Shown: piece by piece, positions 24,470 to 36,109 of the stretch
Layout of the letters: every line of letters starts with the position of its first letter
Numbering within the stretch: position 1 is the first letter of the stretch
DNA from: Clostridia bacterium
GTDB lineage: Bacteria > Bacillota > Clostridia > Oscillospirales > Acutalibacteraceae
Reading direction: 5' to 3'
Length of the DNA stretch: 36,109 nucleotides
Assembly (NCBI GenBank): GCA_017416485.1
Contig: JAFQCH010000027.1
Coordinates: forward strand, 1-36,109
Translations under genes and position numbers: made by a program
Notes under the pieces: model-generated
The model's input: only the letters and a program-made list of their open reading frames with translations
The model's database searches: none
Told to the model about the DNA's origin: nothing

Positions 24470-24991
24470 ATGATGAAAAAATCTTTTGCGGTCATTCTGA
24501 CCTTTGTTTTGCTGTTTGCTGTTGCCTTTTCGGGTTGCGGTTCAGGCGAAGCTGTCACCATCCGTCCCGTGCTTTCCGCAGAAAGCGCAAAGCCCGGAGA
24601 TACGGTGCAGGTGGATGTGTATATTGACAACGCGGAACTGTTCTGTTCCATGGATTTTTATCTTTCCTATGATGCCGAATATGTCACTTTTGCAGGTTCA
24701 AAAACTGCCACGGTGACCGATCTTTTGAGTGAACTGACCGGCGGTACGGATGCAGGCGGCAATGCTTTTATCAAGTACACCGGTCTGACGCTTGAAACAT
24801 TGAATCTCGATGAATGCCTGTTGTTTACAGCCACATTCACCGTGCGTGAAGATGCACCGGCAGGCGAGCCGTTTTTCGGCATTGCCGTGGGTGAATACTG
24901 CAAAGGGGATGATGCAAGCGGTGTCACTTATACAAACATCATTTCCGATGTTGTTGAAGGCGGCGCAAACCTTACCGTTGTTGCAGGTTAA
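24470..24991 (+). CDS. Lipoprotein with a cohesin-like domain
   Basis: A 173-residue exported lipoprotein. The signal peptide ends in a lipobox (VAFSGCGSG, Cys at about residue 23). The rest is a single beta-rich domain with the pattern of cohesins: VTIRPVLSAESAKPGDTVQV, then VDVYIDN, then FYLSYDAEYVTF. Cohesins bind dockerins in cellulosomes but also occur in other surface proteins. No dockerin is visible in the window. GGAGG precedes the start; an ATG at 24473 is equally possible. It lies 15 bases after rpoD and is closed by a strong terminator, so it is probably the last gene of the dnaG-rpoD unit. Confidence 0.82.
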   Translation: MMKKSFAVILTFVLLFAVAFSGCGSGEAVTIRPVLSAESAKPGDTVQVDVYIDNAELFCSMDFYLSYDAEYVTFAGSKTATVTDLLSELTGGTDAGGNAFIKYTGLTLETLNLDECLLFTATFTVREDAPAGEPFFGIAVGEYCKGDDASGVTYTNIISDVVEGGANLTVVAG

Positions 24992-25016
24992 TCCACACAA
25001 AAAATGAATTCTGTTG

Positions 25017-25048
25017 CGGACGGCACCATGTGCCGTCCGTGATTTTTC
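25017..25048 (+). terminator. Intrinsic terminator after the lipoprotein gene
   Basis: A perfect 10-bp stem CGGACGGCAC (25017-25026) pairs with GTGCCGTCCG (25030-25039) around a three-base loop, followed by TGATTTTT. It separates the dnaG-rpoD-lipoprotein transcript from rpoBC. Confidence 0.88.
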
Positions 25049-25078
25049 CATAAATTTTTAAAGATTGAAAAAAAACTC

Positions 25079-25123
25079 TTGACTTTTGCATGCAAGATGT
25101 GTATAATGCTATACTGCATTATA
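25079..25123 (+). promoter_or_regulatory. Promoter of rpoBC with an overlapping palindrome
   Basis: TTGACT (25079-25084) and TATAAT (25102-25107) are 17 bases apart. The -10 box is part of a perfect inverted repeat, TATAATGC (25102-25109) with GCATTATA (25116-25123), that spans the likely start site. The untranslated leader is about 140 bases and AT-rich. Confidence 0.8.
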
Positions 25124-25254
25124 GTGAGGACATATAAATAAAAATATTTGTCTTTTATTATAATTTATTATAGCGAACGCATCAGAATGAAAATCGGGAG
25201 TTTTCTTTTTTTTGCGTTTATCCGCAGATAAAAAAAGATCGGAGAGTAATGTAC

Positions 25255-28200
25255 ATGGCAGATGTGAAGCCCGTAAAATTGGGAAGGAAAACCAGAATGA
25301 GTTTTTCGCACATCAATGAGGTTATGGAAATGCCTAACCTGATCGAAGTGCAGAAAACGTCATACCAGTGGTTTTTGGATGTAGGTCTTCGTGAAGTCTT
25401 CAGTGATATCGGTGAAATCACCGACTACACAGGCAATCTTGTGCTTGACTTCATTGATTACAGAATGGACGAACAGCCTAAGTACACCATCAAGGAGTGT
25501 AAAGAACGCAAAGCGACTTATGCCGCTCCCCTGAAAATCACCGCCCGCTTGCTGAACAAAGAAACAGGCGAAATCAAGATCAACGAGATCTACATGGGTG
25601 ATTTCCCCAAAATGACCCCCAGCGGAACGTTTATCATCAACGGCGCAGAACGTGTTATCATTTCTCAGCTCGTTCGTTCCCCCGGCGTTTATTTTGATAT
25701 GAGCCGTGATAAGACGGGTAAAAAGCTCTTTACCGCACAGGTCATTCCGAACCGCGGTGCATGGCTTGAATACGAGTCCGATCAGAACGATATTTTCTAC
25801 GTTCGTATCGACAAGAGCAGAAAGCAGCTCATCACAACATTCCTGCGTGCGCTGGGCCTGAGCTCGAATGCCGATATTCTTGAGTTCTTCGGACATGATG
25901 AACGCATTCTTGCAACGTTCGAAAAAGATACAACGCAGAACACTTCCGAAGCTCTGCTTGAAGTTTATAAAAAACTTCGTCCGGGCGAACCGCCCATCAT
26001 TGATACCGCAAAGGCTCATATTGAAGGCCTGTTCTTTGATGAACGCCGCTATGACCTCTCCCGTGTCGGTAGATATAAATACAACAAAAAGCTTGCAATT
26101 TCCGAAAGACTTCGCAACCAGGTTCTTGCCGAAGATGCAATCAATCCGCTGACAGGCGAATTCATTGCCCAAGCCGGCACCCGTGTTGACAAGGCTCTTG
26201 CTTACGAAATCGAACAGGCCGGTGTTAAGGAAATCACGGTCGATGCCGCAGGCCAGATCGTCAAGGTCATCTCCAACGGCATGGTTGATCCGTTTGATTA
26301 CCTGCCCATGTTCACCGAAGAAGAACTCGAAGAACTCGGTATCAACGAAAAAGTAAGTTTCTCTGCTCTTTGCAACATCATGGATGAATGCGGCGAAGAT
26401 AAAGAATCCCTCAGCGAAGCCCTTGCACGCGACTGTGATCTGCTGATCCCGAAGCACATCACTGTTGATGATATTTTTGCAACGGTCAACTATCTGGATT
26501 GCCTTGGCCACGAAGTCGGTAATCTTGACGATATCGACCATCTCGGCAACCGCCGCATCCGTTCCGTCGGCGAACTGCTGCAGAACCAGATCCGCATCGG
26601 TTTCTCCCGTATGCAGAGAATCGTAAACGAAAAAATGAGCCTGCACGCACAGGACAGTGAAAAGATCACTCCGCAGGCCCTTATCAATATCCGTCCCGTT
26701 TTGGCGGCAATCAAGGAATTCTTCGGTTCCTCCCAGTTGTCCCAGTTCATGGATCAGACAAACCCCCTTGCAGAACTGACCCACAAGCGTCGTCTTTCCG
26801 CACTCGGCCCCGGCGGTCTCTCCCGTGAACGCGCAGGTTTCGAAGTCCGTGACGTTCATTACTCGCACTACGGCCGTATGTGCCCCATCGAAACGCCCGA
26901 AGGTCCCAACATCGGTCTGATCTCTTACCTTGCAACCTTTGCAAGAATCAACAAATACGGCTTTGTGGAAGCACCCTTCCGCCGTGTTGATAAAGAAACA
27001 GGTATTGTTCTTGACGAAATCGAATACATGACCGCTGACGTGGAAGACGAATTCCGTGTAGCCCAGGCAAACGAACCGCTTGATGAAAACGGCCGTTTTG
27101 TCAAGAGCAAGGTCATGATCCGTTACAGAGGCGACTTCCAGGAAGTTGAAAGCACTGTAGCCGACTACATGGATGTTTCTCCGCGTATGGTCGTTTCCGT
27201 TGCTACCGCAATGATTCCCTTCCTTGAAAACGACGACGCCAACCGTGCATTGATGGGTTCGAACATGCAGCGTCAGGCCGTTCCGCTTCTTAAACCCCAG
27301 GCACCCATCGTCGGTACCGGTATGGAATACAAAGCCGCTGTTGACTCGGGTGTTGCCGTTATTGCAAACAATGCAGGTATCTGCACAAAGGTCAGTGCCG
27401 ACCGTGTTGAAATCACAACGGACGACGGCAAGATCGAAGAATATTCCCTGATGAAGTTCATGCGTTCCAACCAGGGTACCTGCATCAACCAGCGCCCTGT
27501 CGTTAATGCCGGCATGCGTGTTGAAAAGGGCGATGTCATTGCAGACGGTCCTGCAACGGACGAAGGCGAAATCTCCCTCGGCAAAAACGTTCTCATCGGT
27601 TTCATGACCTGGGAAGGTTACAACTACGAAGACGCCGTTCTTGTGAACGAAAAAATCGTCCGCGACGACGTATTTACTTCTATCCATATTGAAGAATATG
27701 CAACCGAAGCCAGAGATACCAAACTCGGGCCGGAAGAAATCACCCGCGATATTCCCAACGTCGGTGAAGATGCTCTGAAGGATCTTGACGAAAACGGTAT
27801 CATCTGTGTCGGTGCAGAGGTTCATTCCGGCGATATTCTTGTCGGTAAGGTAACCCCCAAGGGCGAAACCGAACTGACCGCAGAAGAAAGACTTCTTCGT
27901 GCCATCTTCGGTGAAAAGGCAAGAGAAGTCAGAGATACCTCCCTGCGTGTACCGCACGGCGAATACGGTATCGTTGTTGATGTTGAAGTGTTCACCAGAG
28001 CCAACAGTGACGAACTGAGCCCCGGTGTCAATAAAGAAGTCCGTGTTTACATTGCCCAAAAGAGAAAAATCTCTGTCGGCGATAAGATGGCAGGACGCCA
28101 CGGTAATAAGGGGGTTGTTTCTCGCATTCTGCCGCAGGTTGACATGCCGTTCCTTCCCGACGGTACCCCGCTGGATATCGTTCTGAATCCCCTTGGTGTT

Positions 28201-28989
28201 CCGTCCCGAATGAACATCGGTCAGGTTCTTGAAGTACATCTCGGCAGAGCTGCAAGAGAACTCGGCTGGAAAGTTATGACCCCCGTATTTGACGGTGCAC
28301 ACGAACAGGATATTGTGGATCTTCTGAAAGAAGCCGGCCTGAATGAAAACGGCAAGATCGATCTTTATGACGGCCGCACAGGTCAGAAGTTTGATAACCC
28401 CGTAACGGTCGGTGTTATGTACTTCCTCAAGTTGTTGCACCTTGTTGATGATAAGATCCATGCCCGTTCCACAGGTCCCTACTCCCTTGTCACCCAGCAG
28501 CCTCTCGGCGGTAAAGCCCAGTTCGGCGGCCAGCGTTTCGGTGAAATGGAAGTCTGGGCATTGGAAGCATACGGCGCTTGCTACACATTGCAGGAAATCC
28601 TGACCGTCAAGTCCGACGACGTTGTCGGCCGTGTGAAGACCTACGAAGCAATCGTCAAGGGTCTCAATGTACCCAAGCCCGGTATTCCCGAAAGCTTCAA
28701 GGTTCTTGTTAAAGAACTGCAGTCCCTCGCACTGGATATCAGCGTTCTTGATGAAGACGGTTGCGAAATCGATCTTCAGCAGTGCTACGATGAATACGGT
28801 GATGTACCTGCTGTTCTTGAAGAAGAATATGTGGAAGATAAAAACATGGAAAGTGTAATGACTGTCGAAGAAATGCCTGAAGATGCAGGCGCAGATATTG
28901 ATCTGTTCGATGCTGATTTCGACGACGATGACAGTTTTGATGCCGATTCCTATGTTGATACTTTCGACGATATGGGATTTGATGAATAA
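25255..28989 (+). CDS. rpoB: RNA polymerase beta subunit
   Basis: A full-length beta subunit, 1244 residues from the ATG at 25255; an ATG at 25249 is possible but closer to the CGGAGAG site. The rifampicin region reads [20 protein letters not shown] then LSALGPGGL, the usual sensitive form. The C-terminus is a long acidic tail ([20 protein letters not shown]). It is followed by rpoC after 47 bases. No rplJ-rplL lies upstream, unlike the common arrangement. Confidence 0.98.
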   Translation: MADVKPVKLGRKTRMSFSHINEVMEMPNLIEVQKTSYQWFLDVGLREVFSDIGEITDYTGNLVLDFIDYRMDEQPKYTIKECKERKATYAAPLKITARLLNKETGEIKINEIYMGDFPKMTPSGTFIINGAERVIISQLVRSPGVYFDMSRDKTGKKLFTAQVIPNRGAWLEYESDQNDIFYVRIDKSRKQLITTFLRALGLSSNADILEFFGHDERILATFEKDTTQNTSEALLEVYKKLRPGEPPIIDTAKAHIEGLFFDERRYDLSRVGRYKYNKKLAISERLRNQVLAEDAINPLTGEFIAQAGTRVDKALAYEIEQAGVKEITVDAAGQIVKVISNGMVDPFDYLPMFTEEELEELGINEKVSFSALCNIMDECGEDKESLSEALARDCDLLIPKHITVDDIFATVNYLDCLGHEVGNLDDIDHLGNRRIRSVGELLQNQIRIGFSRMQRIVNEKMSLHAQDSEKITPQALINIRPVLAAIKEFFGSSQLSQFMDQTNPLAELTHKRRLSALGPGGLSRERAGFEVRDVHYSHYGRMCPIETPEGPNIGLISYLATFARINKYGFVEAPFRRVDKETGIVLDEIEYMTADVEDEFRVAQANEPLDENGRFVKSKVMIRYRGDFQEVESTVADYMDVSPRMVVSVATAMIPFLENDDANRALMGSNMQRQAVPLLKPQAPIVGTGMEYKAAVDSGVAVIANNAGICTKVSADRVEITTDDGKIEEYSLMKFMRSNQGTCINQRPVVNAGMRVEKGDVIADGPATDEGEISLGKNVLIGFMTWEGYNYEDAVLVNEKIVRDDVFTSIHIEEYATEARDTKLGPEEITRDIPNVGEDALKDLDENGIICVGAEVHSGDILVGKVTPKGETELTAEERLLRAIFGEKAREVRDTSLRVPHGEYGIVVDVEVFTRANSDELSPGVNKEVRVYIAQKRKISVGDKMAGRHGNKGVVSRILPQVDMPFLPDGTPLDIVLNPLGVPSRMNIGQVLEVHLGRAARELGWKVMTPVFDGAHEQDIVDLLKEAGLNENGKIDLYDGRTGQKFDNPVTVGVMYFLKLLHLVDDKIHARSTGPYSLVTQQPLGGKAQFGGQRFGEMEVWALEAYGACYTLQEILTVKSDDVVGRVKTYEAIVKGLNVPKPGIPESFKVLVKELQSLALDISVLDEDGCEIDLQQCYDEYGDVPAVLEEEYVEDKNMESVMTVEEMPEDAGADIDLFDADFDDDDSFDADSYVDTFDDMGFDE

Positions 28990-29036
28990 ATCTGTAGTCA
29001 TTCTTACACATTAAATAGATAAGGAGCTGCTGGTAA

Positions 29037-32642
<3,606 letters not shown>

Positions 32643-32660
32643 GAATTTTTGTAAAAGGTG

Positions 32661-32695
32661 TTGACAAAACGGGTATAATCATGGTAGAATTATAC
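32661..32695 (+). promoter_or_regulatory. Promoter of the str operon
   Basis: TTGACA (32661-32666) is followed after 18 bases by TAGAAT (32685-32690). A perfect 7-bp inverted repeat, GTATAAT (32673-32679) with ATTATAC (32689-32695), covers the spacer and -10 region and could bind a protein or be coincidental AT-rich symmetry. Confidence 0.78.
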
Positions 32696-32696
32696 A

Positions 32697-32760
32697 CCGT
32701 GCGATAGAAAACACCGCATATGGTTATATCGCACGGGGAAAAGGCTTCTTTTCCCCGTGC
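32697..32760 (+). promoter_or_regulatory. str operon leader with two mutually exclusive hairpins
   Basis: Hairpin 1 pairs CCGTGCGATA (32697-32706) with TATCGCACGG (32727-32736), ten perfect pairs. Hairpin 2 pairs GCACGGGGAAAAG (32731-32743) with CTTTTCCCCGTGC (32748-32760), thirteen perfect pairs around a GCTT loop. Bases 32731-32736 are needed by both, so only one can form fully. No T-run follows hairpin 2, so it is not a plain intrinsic terminator. The leader begins at the predicted transcript start and ends about 20 bases before the rpsL ribosome site, suggesting control of the operon. Confidence 0.7.
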
Positions 32761-32796
32761 TGTATATATACAATTATAATAAGGAGGTGCAATCGC

Positions 32797-33216
32797 TTGC
32801 CGACATTCAATCAGCTCGTCCGTCACGGAAGACAGTCTCTTGAGAAAAAGTCCAAGGCTCCTGCTCTGGGTAAGGGTCTTAACTCCAAAAAGAACGTTAT
32901 GACCGATCACAATTCTCCCCAGAAGAGAGGCGTGTGCACAGTTGTTAAAACTGACACCCCCAAGAAGCCCAACTCTGCTCTCAGAAAGCTGGCCAGAGTC
33001 CGTCTGACCAACGGCATTGAAGTATCCGCTTACATCCCCGGCGTCGGCCACAACCTGCAGGAACACTCTGTTGTTCTCATCAGAGGCGGCCGTGTTAAGG
33101 ACCTTCCCGGTGTGCGTTATCACATCATCCGCGGTACGCTCGATGCGCAGGGCGTTAACGGTCGTATGCAGGCCCGTTCCAAGTACGGTGCCAAGAAAGC
33201 AAAGGCTAAGAAATAA
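32797..33216 (+). CDS. rpsL: 30S ribosomal protein S12
   Basis: A 139-residue small-subunit protein with a TTG start and a strong AAGGAGGTG site. Conserved decoding-centre segments are present: [17 protein letters not shown] and [13 protein letters not shown], with the lysines at which streptomycin resistance usually arises still wild type. First gene of the str operon. Confidence 0.98.
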   Translation: MPTFNQLVRHGRQSLEKKSKAPALGKGLNSKKNVMTDHNSPQKRGVCTVVKTDTPKKPNSALRKLARVRLTNGIEVSAYIPGVGHNLQEHSVVLIRGGRVKDLPGVRYHIIRGTLDAQGVNGRMQARSKYGAKKAKAKK

Positions 33217-33259
33217 GTCTTTTGCAAAACCGACAACTTTTCTTGATTGTGTTACATCA

Positions 33260-33294
33260 CCAATGGTGAGTTCTATATATAGTCCTCACATTGG
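33260..33294 (+). promoter_or_regulatory. Hairpin in the rpsL-rpsG spacer (candidate S7 control site)
   Basis: CCAATGGTGAG (33260-33270) pairs with CTCACATTGG (33285-33294), ten pairs with one bulged G, in the 140-base gap between rpsL and rpsG. In E. coli S7 represses the str operon by binding the S12-S7 spacer. A similar role here is a reasonable guess, but the sequence does not prove it. Confidence 0.45.
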
Positions 33295-33356
33295 CGCAAC
33301 GGGGAAAATGTCACTCGAGTACCTATGATATCATTACTATGAAGGAGGGAAGTAAA

Positions 33357-33827
33357 GTGCCAAGAAGAGGCAACATCGCAAAGCGTGACGTATTGCCGGA
33401 CCCGCTTTACAACTCAAAACTCGTAACGCGTCTTATCAACAGCGTTATGTACGATGGTAAGAAGGGCGTCGCACAGAAGATCGTTTACGACGCATTCGAA
33501 ATCATCAGAGAAAAAACAGGTAAAGAACCCCTTGAAGTTTTTGAAGCCGCTATGGAAAACGTAATGCCCTTGCTCGAAGTCAAGGCTCGTCGTGTCGGCG
33601 GTTCCACCTATCAGGTTCCCATGGATGTCCGTCCCGAAAGAAGACAGACTCTCGGCCTGAGATGGATCACTCTTTATGCTCGCGCTCGTTCCGAAAGAAC
33701 CATGAAAGAACGTCTTGCAGGCGAAATCATGGATGCAGTCAACCAGACCGGTTCTGCATACAAAAAGCGCGAAGATACCCACAAGATGGCAGAAGCCAAC
33801 AAGGCTTTCTCCCATTTCCGTTGGTAA
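33357..33827 (+). CDS. rpsG: 30S ribosomal protein S7
   Basis: A 156-residue protein, the family's normal length, with a GTG start after GAAGGAGGG. The N-terminal [20 protein letters not shown] and later [16 protein letters not shown] and [15 protein letters not shown] are typical. It nucleates assembly of the 16S rRNA 3' domain. Confidence 0.98.
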   Translation: MPRRGNIAKRDVLPDPLYNSKLVTRLINSVMYDGKKGVAQKIVYDAFEIIREKTGKEPLEVFEAAMENVMPLLEVKARRVGGSTYQVPMDVRPERRQTLGLRWITLYARARSERTMKERLAGEIMDAVNQTGSAYKKREDTHKMAEANKAFSHFRW

Positions 33828-33860
33828 TCACACGAATTCACTATTATCCCGGAGGAAATT

Positions 33861-35936
33861 ATGCCAAGGCAAGTATCGCTTGAGCGTACAAGAAACATCG
33901 GTATTATGGCGCACATCGACGCCGGCAAAACCACCACATCCGAACGCATCCTGTTCTACACAGGTGTCAACCATAAGATGGGTGAAACGCACGACGGCTC
34001 AGCCACCATGGACTGGATGGAGCAGGAGCAGGAACGTGGTATCACGATCACTTCTGCTGCTACTACCTGTTTCTGGAAAGATCATCGAATCAATATCATC
34101 GATACCCCCGGCCACGTTGACTTTACTGTTGAAGTCGAACGCTCTCTGCGTGTTCTCGATGGTGCAGTAACCGTTCTTTGTGCAAAGGGTGGTGTTGAAC
34201 CGCAGTCTGAAACCGTTTGGCGCCAGGCTGACAAATACCATGTTCCCAGACTCGTCTATGTTAACAAAATGGACATCATGGGCGCTGATTTCTACAATGT
34301 TGTGGATATGATGTCGGACAGATTGCACTGCAATCCCGTTCCGCTTCAGCTTCCCATCGGCGCAGAAGCGGACTTCTGCGGCATCATTGACCTCGTAGAA
34401 ATGAATGCAACCATGTATAATGACGACAAGGGACTGAATACTTCCATTGTCGACATTCCCGCAGATATGCTTGATGAAGCACAGACCTACCGTCTGCAGC
34501 TTGTTGAAGCCGCTGCTGAAATGGATGAAGAAGCTCTCGAGTATTACCTCGAAAACGGTGACCTGCCGACCGATGTGCTGAAGAAGTGCATCCGTAAGGC
34601 AACCATCGCAGGCGCATTTATTCCCGTTGTTTGCGGCACTTCTTACCGTAACAAGGGCGTGCAGAAGGTTCTTGACGCAATCGTTGATTACCTTCCCGCA
34701 CCCACGGATATTGCTTCTGTTGACGGCACAGATCCCGACACGGGCGAAACCATCTCCCGCAAGGCATCTGATGATGAACCGTTTGCAGCGCTTGCATTCA
34801 AAATCGCTACCGACCCCTTCGTCGGTAAACTCTGCTTCTTCAGAGTGTATTCCGGCACTGCCGAAAGCGGCAAAACCGTTTACAACTCCACAAAGCAGAA
34901 GCATGAGCGTATGGGCAGAATCATGTTGATGCACTCCAACCACAGACAGGACATCGATATGGTTTACGCAGGTGATATCGCTGCTGTTGTCGGTGTTAAA
35001 AACACCACCACGGGTGATACGCTCTGCTCCGAAAAAGACCAGATCATCCTCGAATCCATGGAATTCCCGGAACCCGTTATCCGCATTGCCATTGAACCCA
35101 AGACCAAAGCAGGTCAGGAAAAGATGGGTATTGCACTGATGAAGCTTTCCGAAGAAGACCCCACATTCCGTTACTATACGGATGAGGAAACCGGTCAGAC
35201 CATCATCGCAGGTATGGGCGAACTTCATCTTGAAATCATCGTAGACAGAATGTTGCGTGAATTCAAGGTGGAAGCCAATGTCGGTGCACCGCAGGTTGCT
35301 TACAGAGAAACCATCTCCAAGGCTGCTTACACGGATACCCGTTATGCACGTCAAAGCGGCGGTCACGGTCAGTTCGCACATGTCAAGATGAACATCGAAC
35401 CCAATCCCGAAAAGGGTATTGAAGTCATTGACGAAACATTCGGCGGTGCAATCCCGAAAGAATATATTCCTGCCATCGAACAGGGTATTCTCGGTGCTTG
35501 CAAGTCCGGTGTTCTTGCCGGATACGGCGTTGTGGACGTTAAGTGCACCATCGTGGACGGTTCGTTCCACGAAGTCGACTCTTCTGAACTCGCATTCAAA
35601 ATCTGCGGCTCCATGGCATTCAAGGATGCAATGGAAAAAGCGGCTCCCGTTCTTATGGAACCCATCATGAGCCTTGCCATTACCGTTCCCGATAATTACC
35701 TCGGTGACGTTATCGGCGATCTTAACTCCCGCAGAGGCGAAATCAAAGAACTCGAAAACCGTAACGGTGCAACCCAGGTCAACGGCTTCGTTCCGCTGTC
35801 CAATATGTTCGGTTATGCAACAGACCTTCGCTCCAAAACGCAGGGCCGCGGCAACTATGTTATGCAGCCCAGCCACTATGCACAGGTTCCCAAGAGCATT
35901 TCCGATGCGATTGCAAGCGGCAGAAAAGCAAAATAA
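33861..35936 (+). CDS. fusA: Elongation factor G
   Basis: The translocation GTPase, 691 residues, normal length. G1 is [10 protein letters not shown]3 DTPGHVDF, G4 NKMD; the switch I region has [12 protein letters not shown]. All five domains are present in order up to a [13 protein letters not shown] segment near the C-terminus. CCCGGAGGAAAT precedes the ATG. It lies 33 bases after rpsG. Confidence 0.98.
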   Translation: MPRQVSLERTRNIGIMAHIDAGKTTTSERILFYTGVNHKMGETHDGSATMDWMEQEQERGITITSAATTCFWKDHRINIIDTPGHVDFTVEVERSLRVLDGAVTVLCAKGGVEPQSETVWRQADKYHVPRLVYVNKMDIMGADFYNVVDMMSDRLHCNPVPLQLPIGAEADFCGIIDLVEMNATMYNDDKGLNTSIVDIPADMLDEAQTYRLQLVEAAAEMDEEALEYYLENGDLPTDVLKKCIRKATIAGAFIPVVCGTSYRNKGVQKVLDAIVDYLPAPTDIASVDGTDPDTGETISRKASDDEPFAALAFKIATDPFVGKLCFFRVYSGTAESGKTVYNSTKQKHERMGRIMLMHSNHRQDIDMVYAGDIAAVVGVKNTTTGDTLCSEKDQIILESMEFPEPVIRIAIEPKTKAGQEKMGIALMKLSEEDPTFRYYTDEETGQTIIAGMGELHLEIIVDRMLREFKVEANVGAPQVAYRETISKAAYTDTRYARQSGGHGQFAHVKMNIEPNPEKGIEVIDETFGGAIPKEYIPAIEQGILGACKSGVLAGYGVVDVKCTIVDGSFHEVDSSELAFKICGSMAFKDAMEKAAPVLMEPIMSLAITVPDNYLGDVIGDLNSRRGEIKELENRNGATQVNGFVPLSNMFGYATDLRSKTQGRGNYVMQPSHYAQVPKSISDAIASGRKAK

Positions 35937-35969
35937 TCAGAAAAACCTGATTTGCTTATAAAATAGTAC

Positions 35970-35998
35970 TTGCATTTTCGCTTTCTTTTTGATAGAAT
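35970..35998 (+). promoter_or_regulatory. Promoter of tuf
   Basis: TTGCAT (35970-35975) and TAGAAT (35993-35998) are separated by 17 bases, between fusA and tuf. tuf can thus be transcribed separately from the str operon. A weak 6-bp stem just after fusA (35935-35952) has no T-run. Confidence 0.78.
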
Positions 35999-36044
35999 AT
36001 CAAAGACAAGTATTTGTTCACATCTTTAAGGAGGACAACGAATT

Positions 36045-36109
36045 ATGGCAAAAGCAAAATTTGAAAGAACCAAACCCCACGTAAACATCGGCACCATCGG
36101 TCACGTTGA
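36045..36109 (+). CDS. tuf: Elongation factor Tu, 3' end outside the window
   Basis: The first 21 codons, MAKAKFERTKPHVNIGTIGH then V, are the standard EF-Tu start leading into the GHVDHGKTT P-loop, which is cut by the window edge. AAGGAGG lies upstream. Last gene of the str cluster in this window. Confidence 0.97.
   Translation, partial: MAKAKFERTKPHVNIGTIGHV

Noticed and set aside
33999..35876. A 625-codon minus-strand frame opposite fusA
   Set aside because: Antisense shadow of EF-G with no independent support.

Overview
The window looks like a chromosomal segment of a low-to-mid GC Gram-positive anaerobe of the class Clostridia, plausibly an Oscillospiraceae/Ruminococcaceae-type gut bacterium. 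The reasons are AddAB instead of RecBCD, a short primary sigma factor, strong Shine-Dalgarno sites with frequent GTG/TTG starts, a class A RNase P RNA, a GH2 glycosidase and a cohesin-like lipoprotein. The organism assignment is an inference from gene content; no marker search was possible.

Region 1 (about 1-9760) is accessory. Small genes of unknown function, visibly AT-rich from about 4.9 to 8.6 kb, are separated by copies of two related repeat families. Both are built from REP-like palindromes that share a GGACGGTT loop. Family A has perfect 27-bp terminal inverted repeats in its two best copies; family B has different palindrome arms. Five copies carry a common internal 44-nt hairpin. A decayed C-terminal piece of a REP-associated tyrosine (Y1) transposase lies among them. 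The region also holds a large GH2 glycosidase on the minus strand with its own promoter and terminator. Two gene tails without starts abut repeats, and two genes take their last codons from repeat sequence.

Region 2 (about 9787-12750) is a divergent regulatory unit. On the minus strand is a radical SAM protein followed by a DUF308/HdeD-like membrane protein. On the plus strand is a TetR-type regulator whose leader is a good match to the yybP-ykoY manganese riboswitch with a terminator. Two inverted repeats between the divergent genes are candidate operators.

Region 3 (about 12790-20870) holds rnpB with a near-consensus promoter, a small membrane protein, the addB-addA recombination nuclease genes (AddB lacks its Walker A motif), and rpmE with a structured leader and a terminator.

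Region 4 (about 20900-36109) is the information-processing core: a YigZ-family protein, dnaG-rpoD, a cohesin-like lipoprotein, rpoB-rpoC, and the str operon rpsL-rpsG-fusA with the start of tuf, which is cut by the window edge. rpoB follows rpoD and the lipoprotein rather than rplJL. The str operon has a leader in which two strong hairpins compete for the same bases. I saw no tRNA, rRNA, CRISPR array or prophage.
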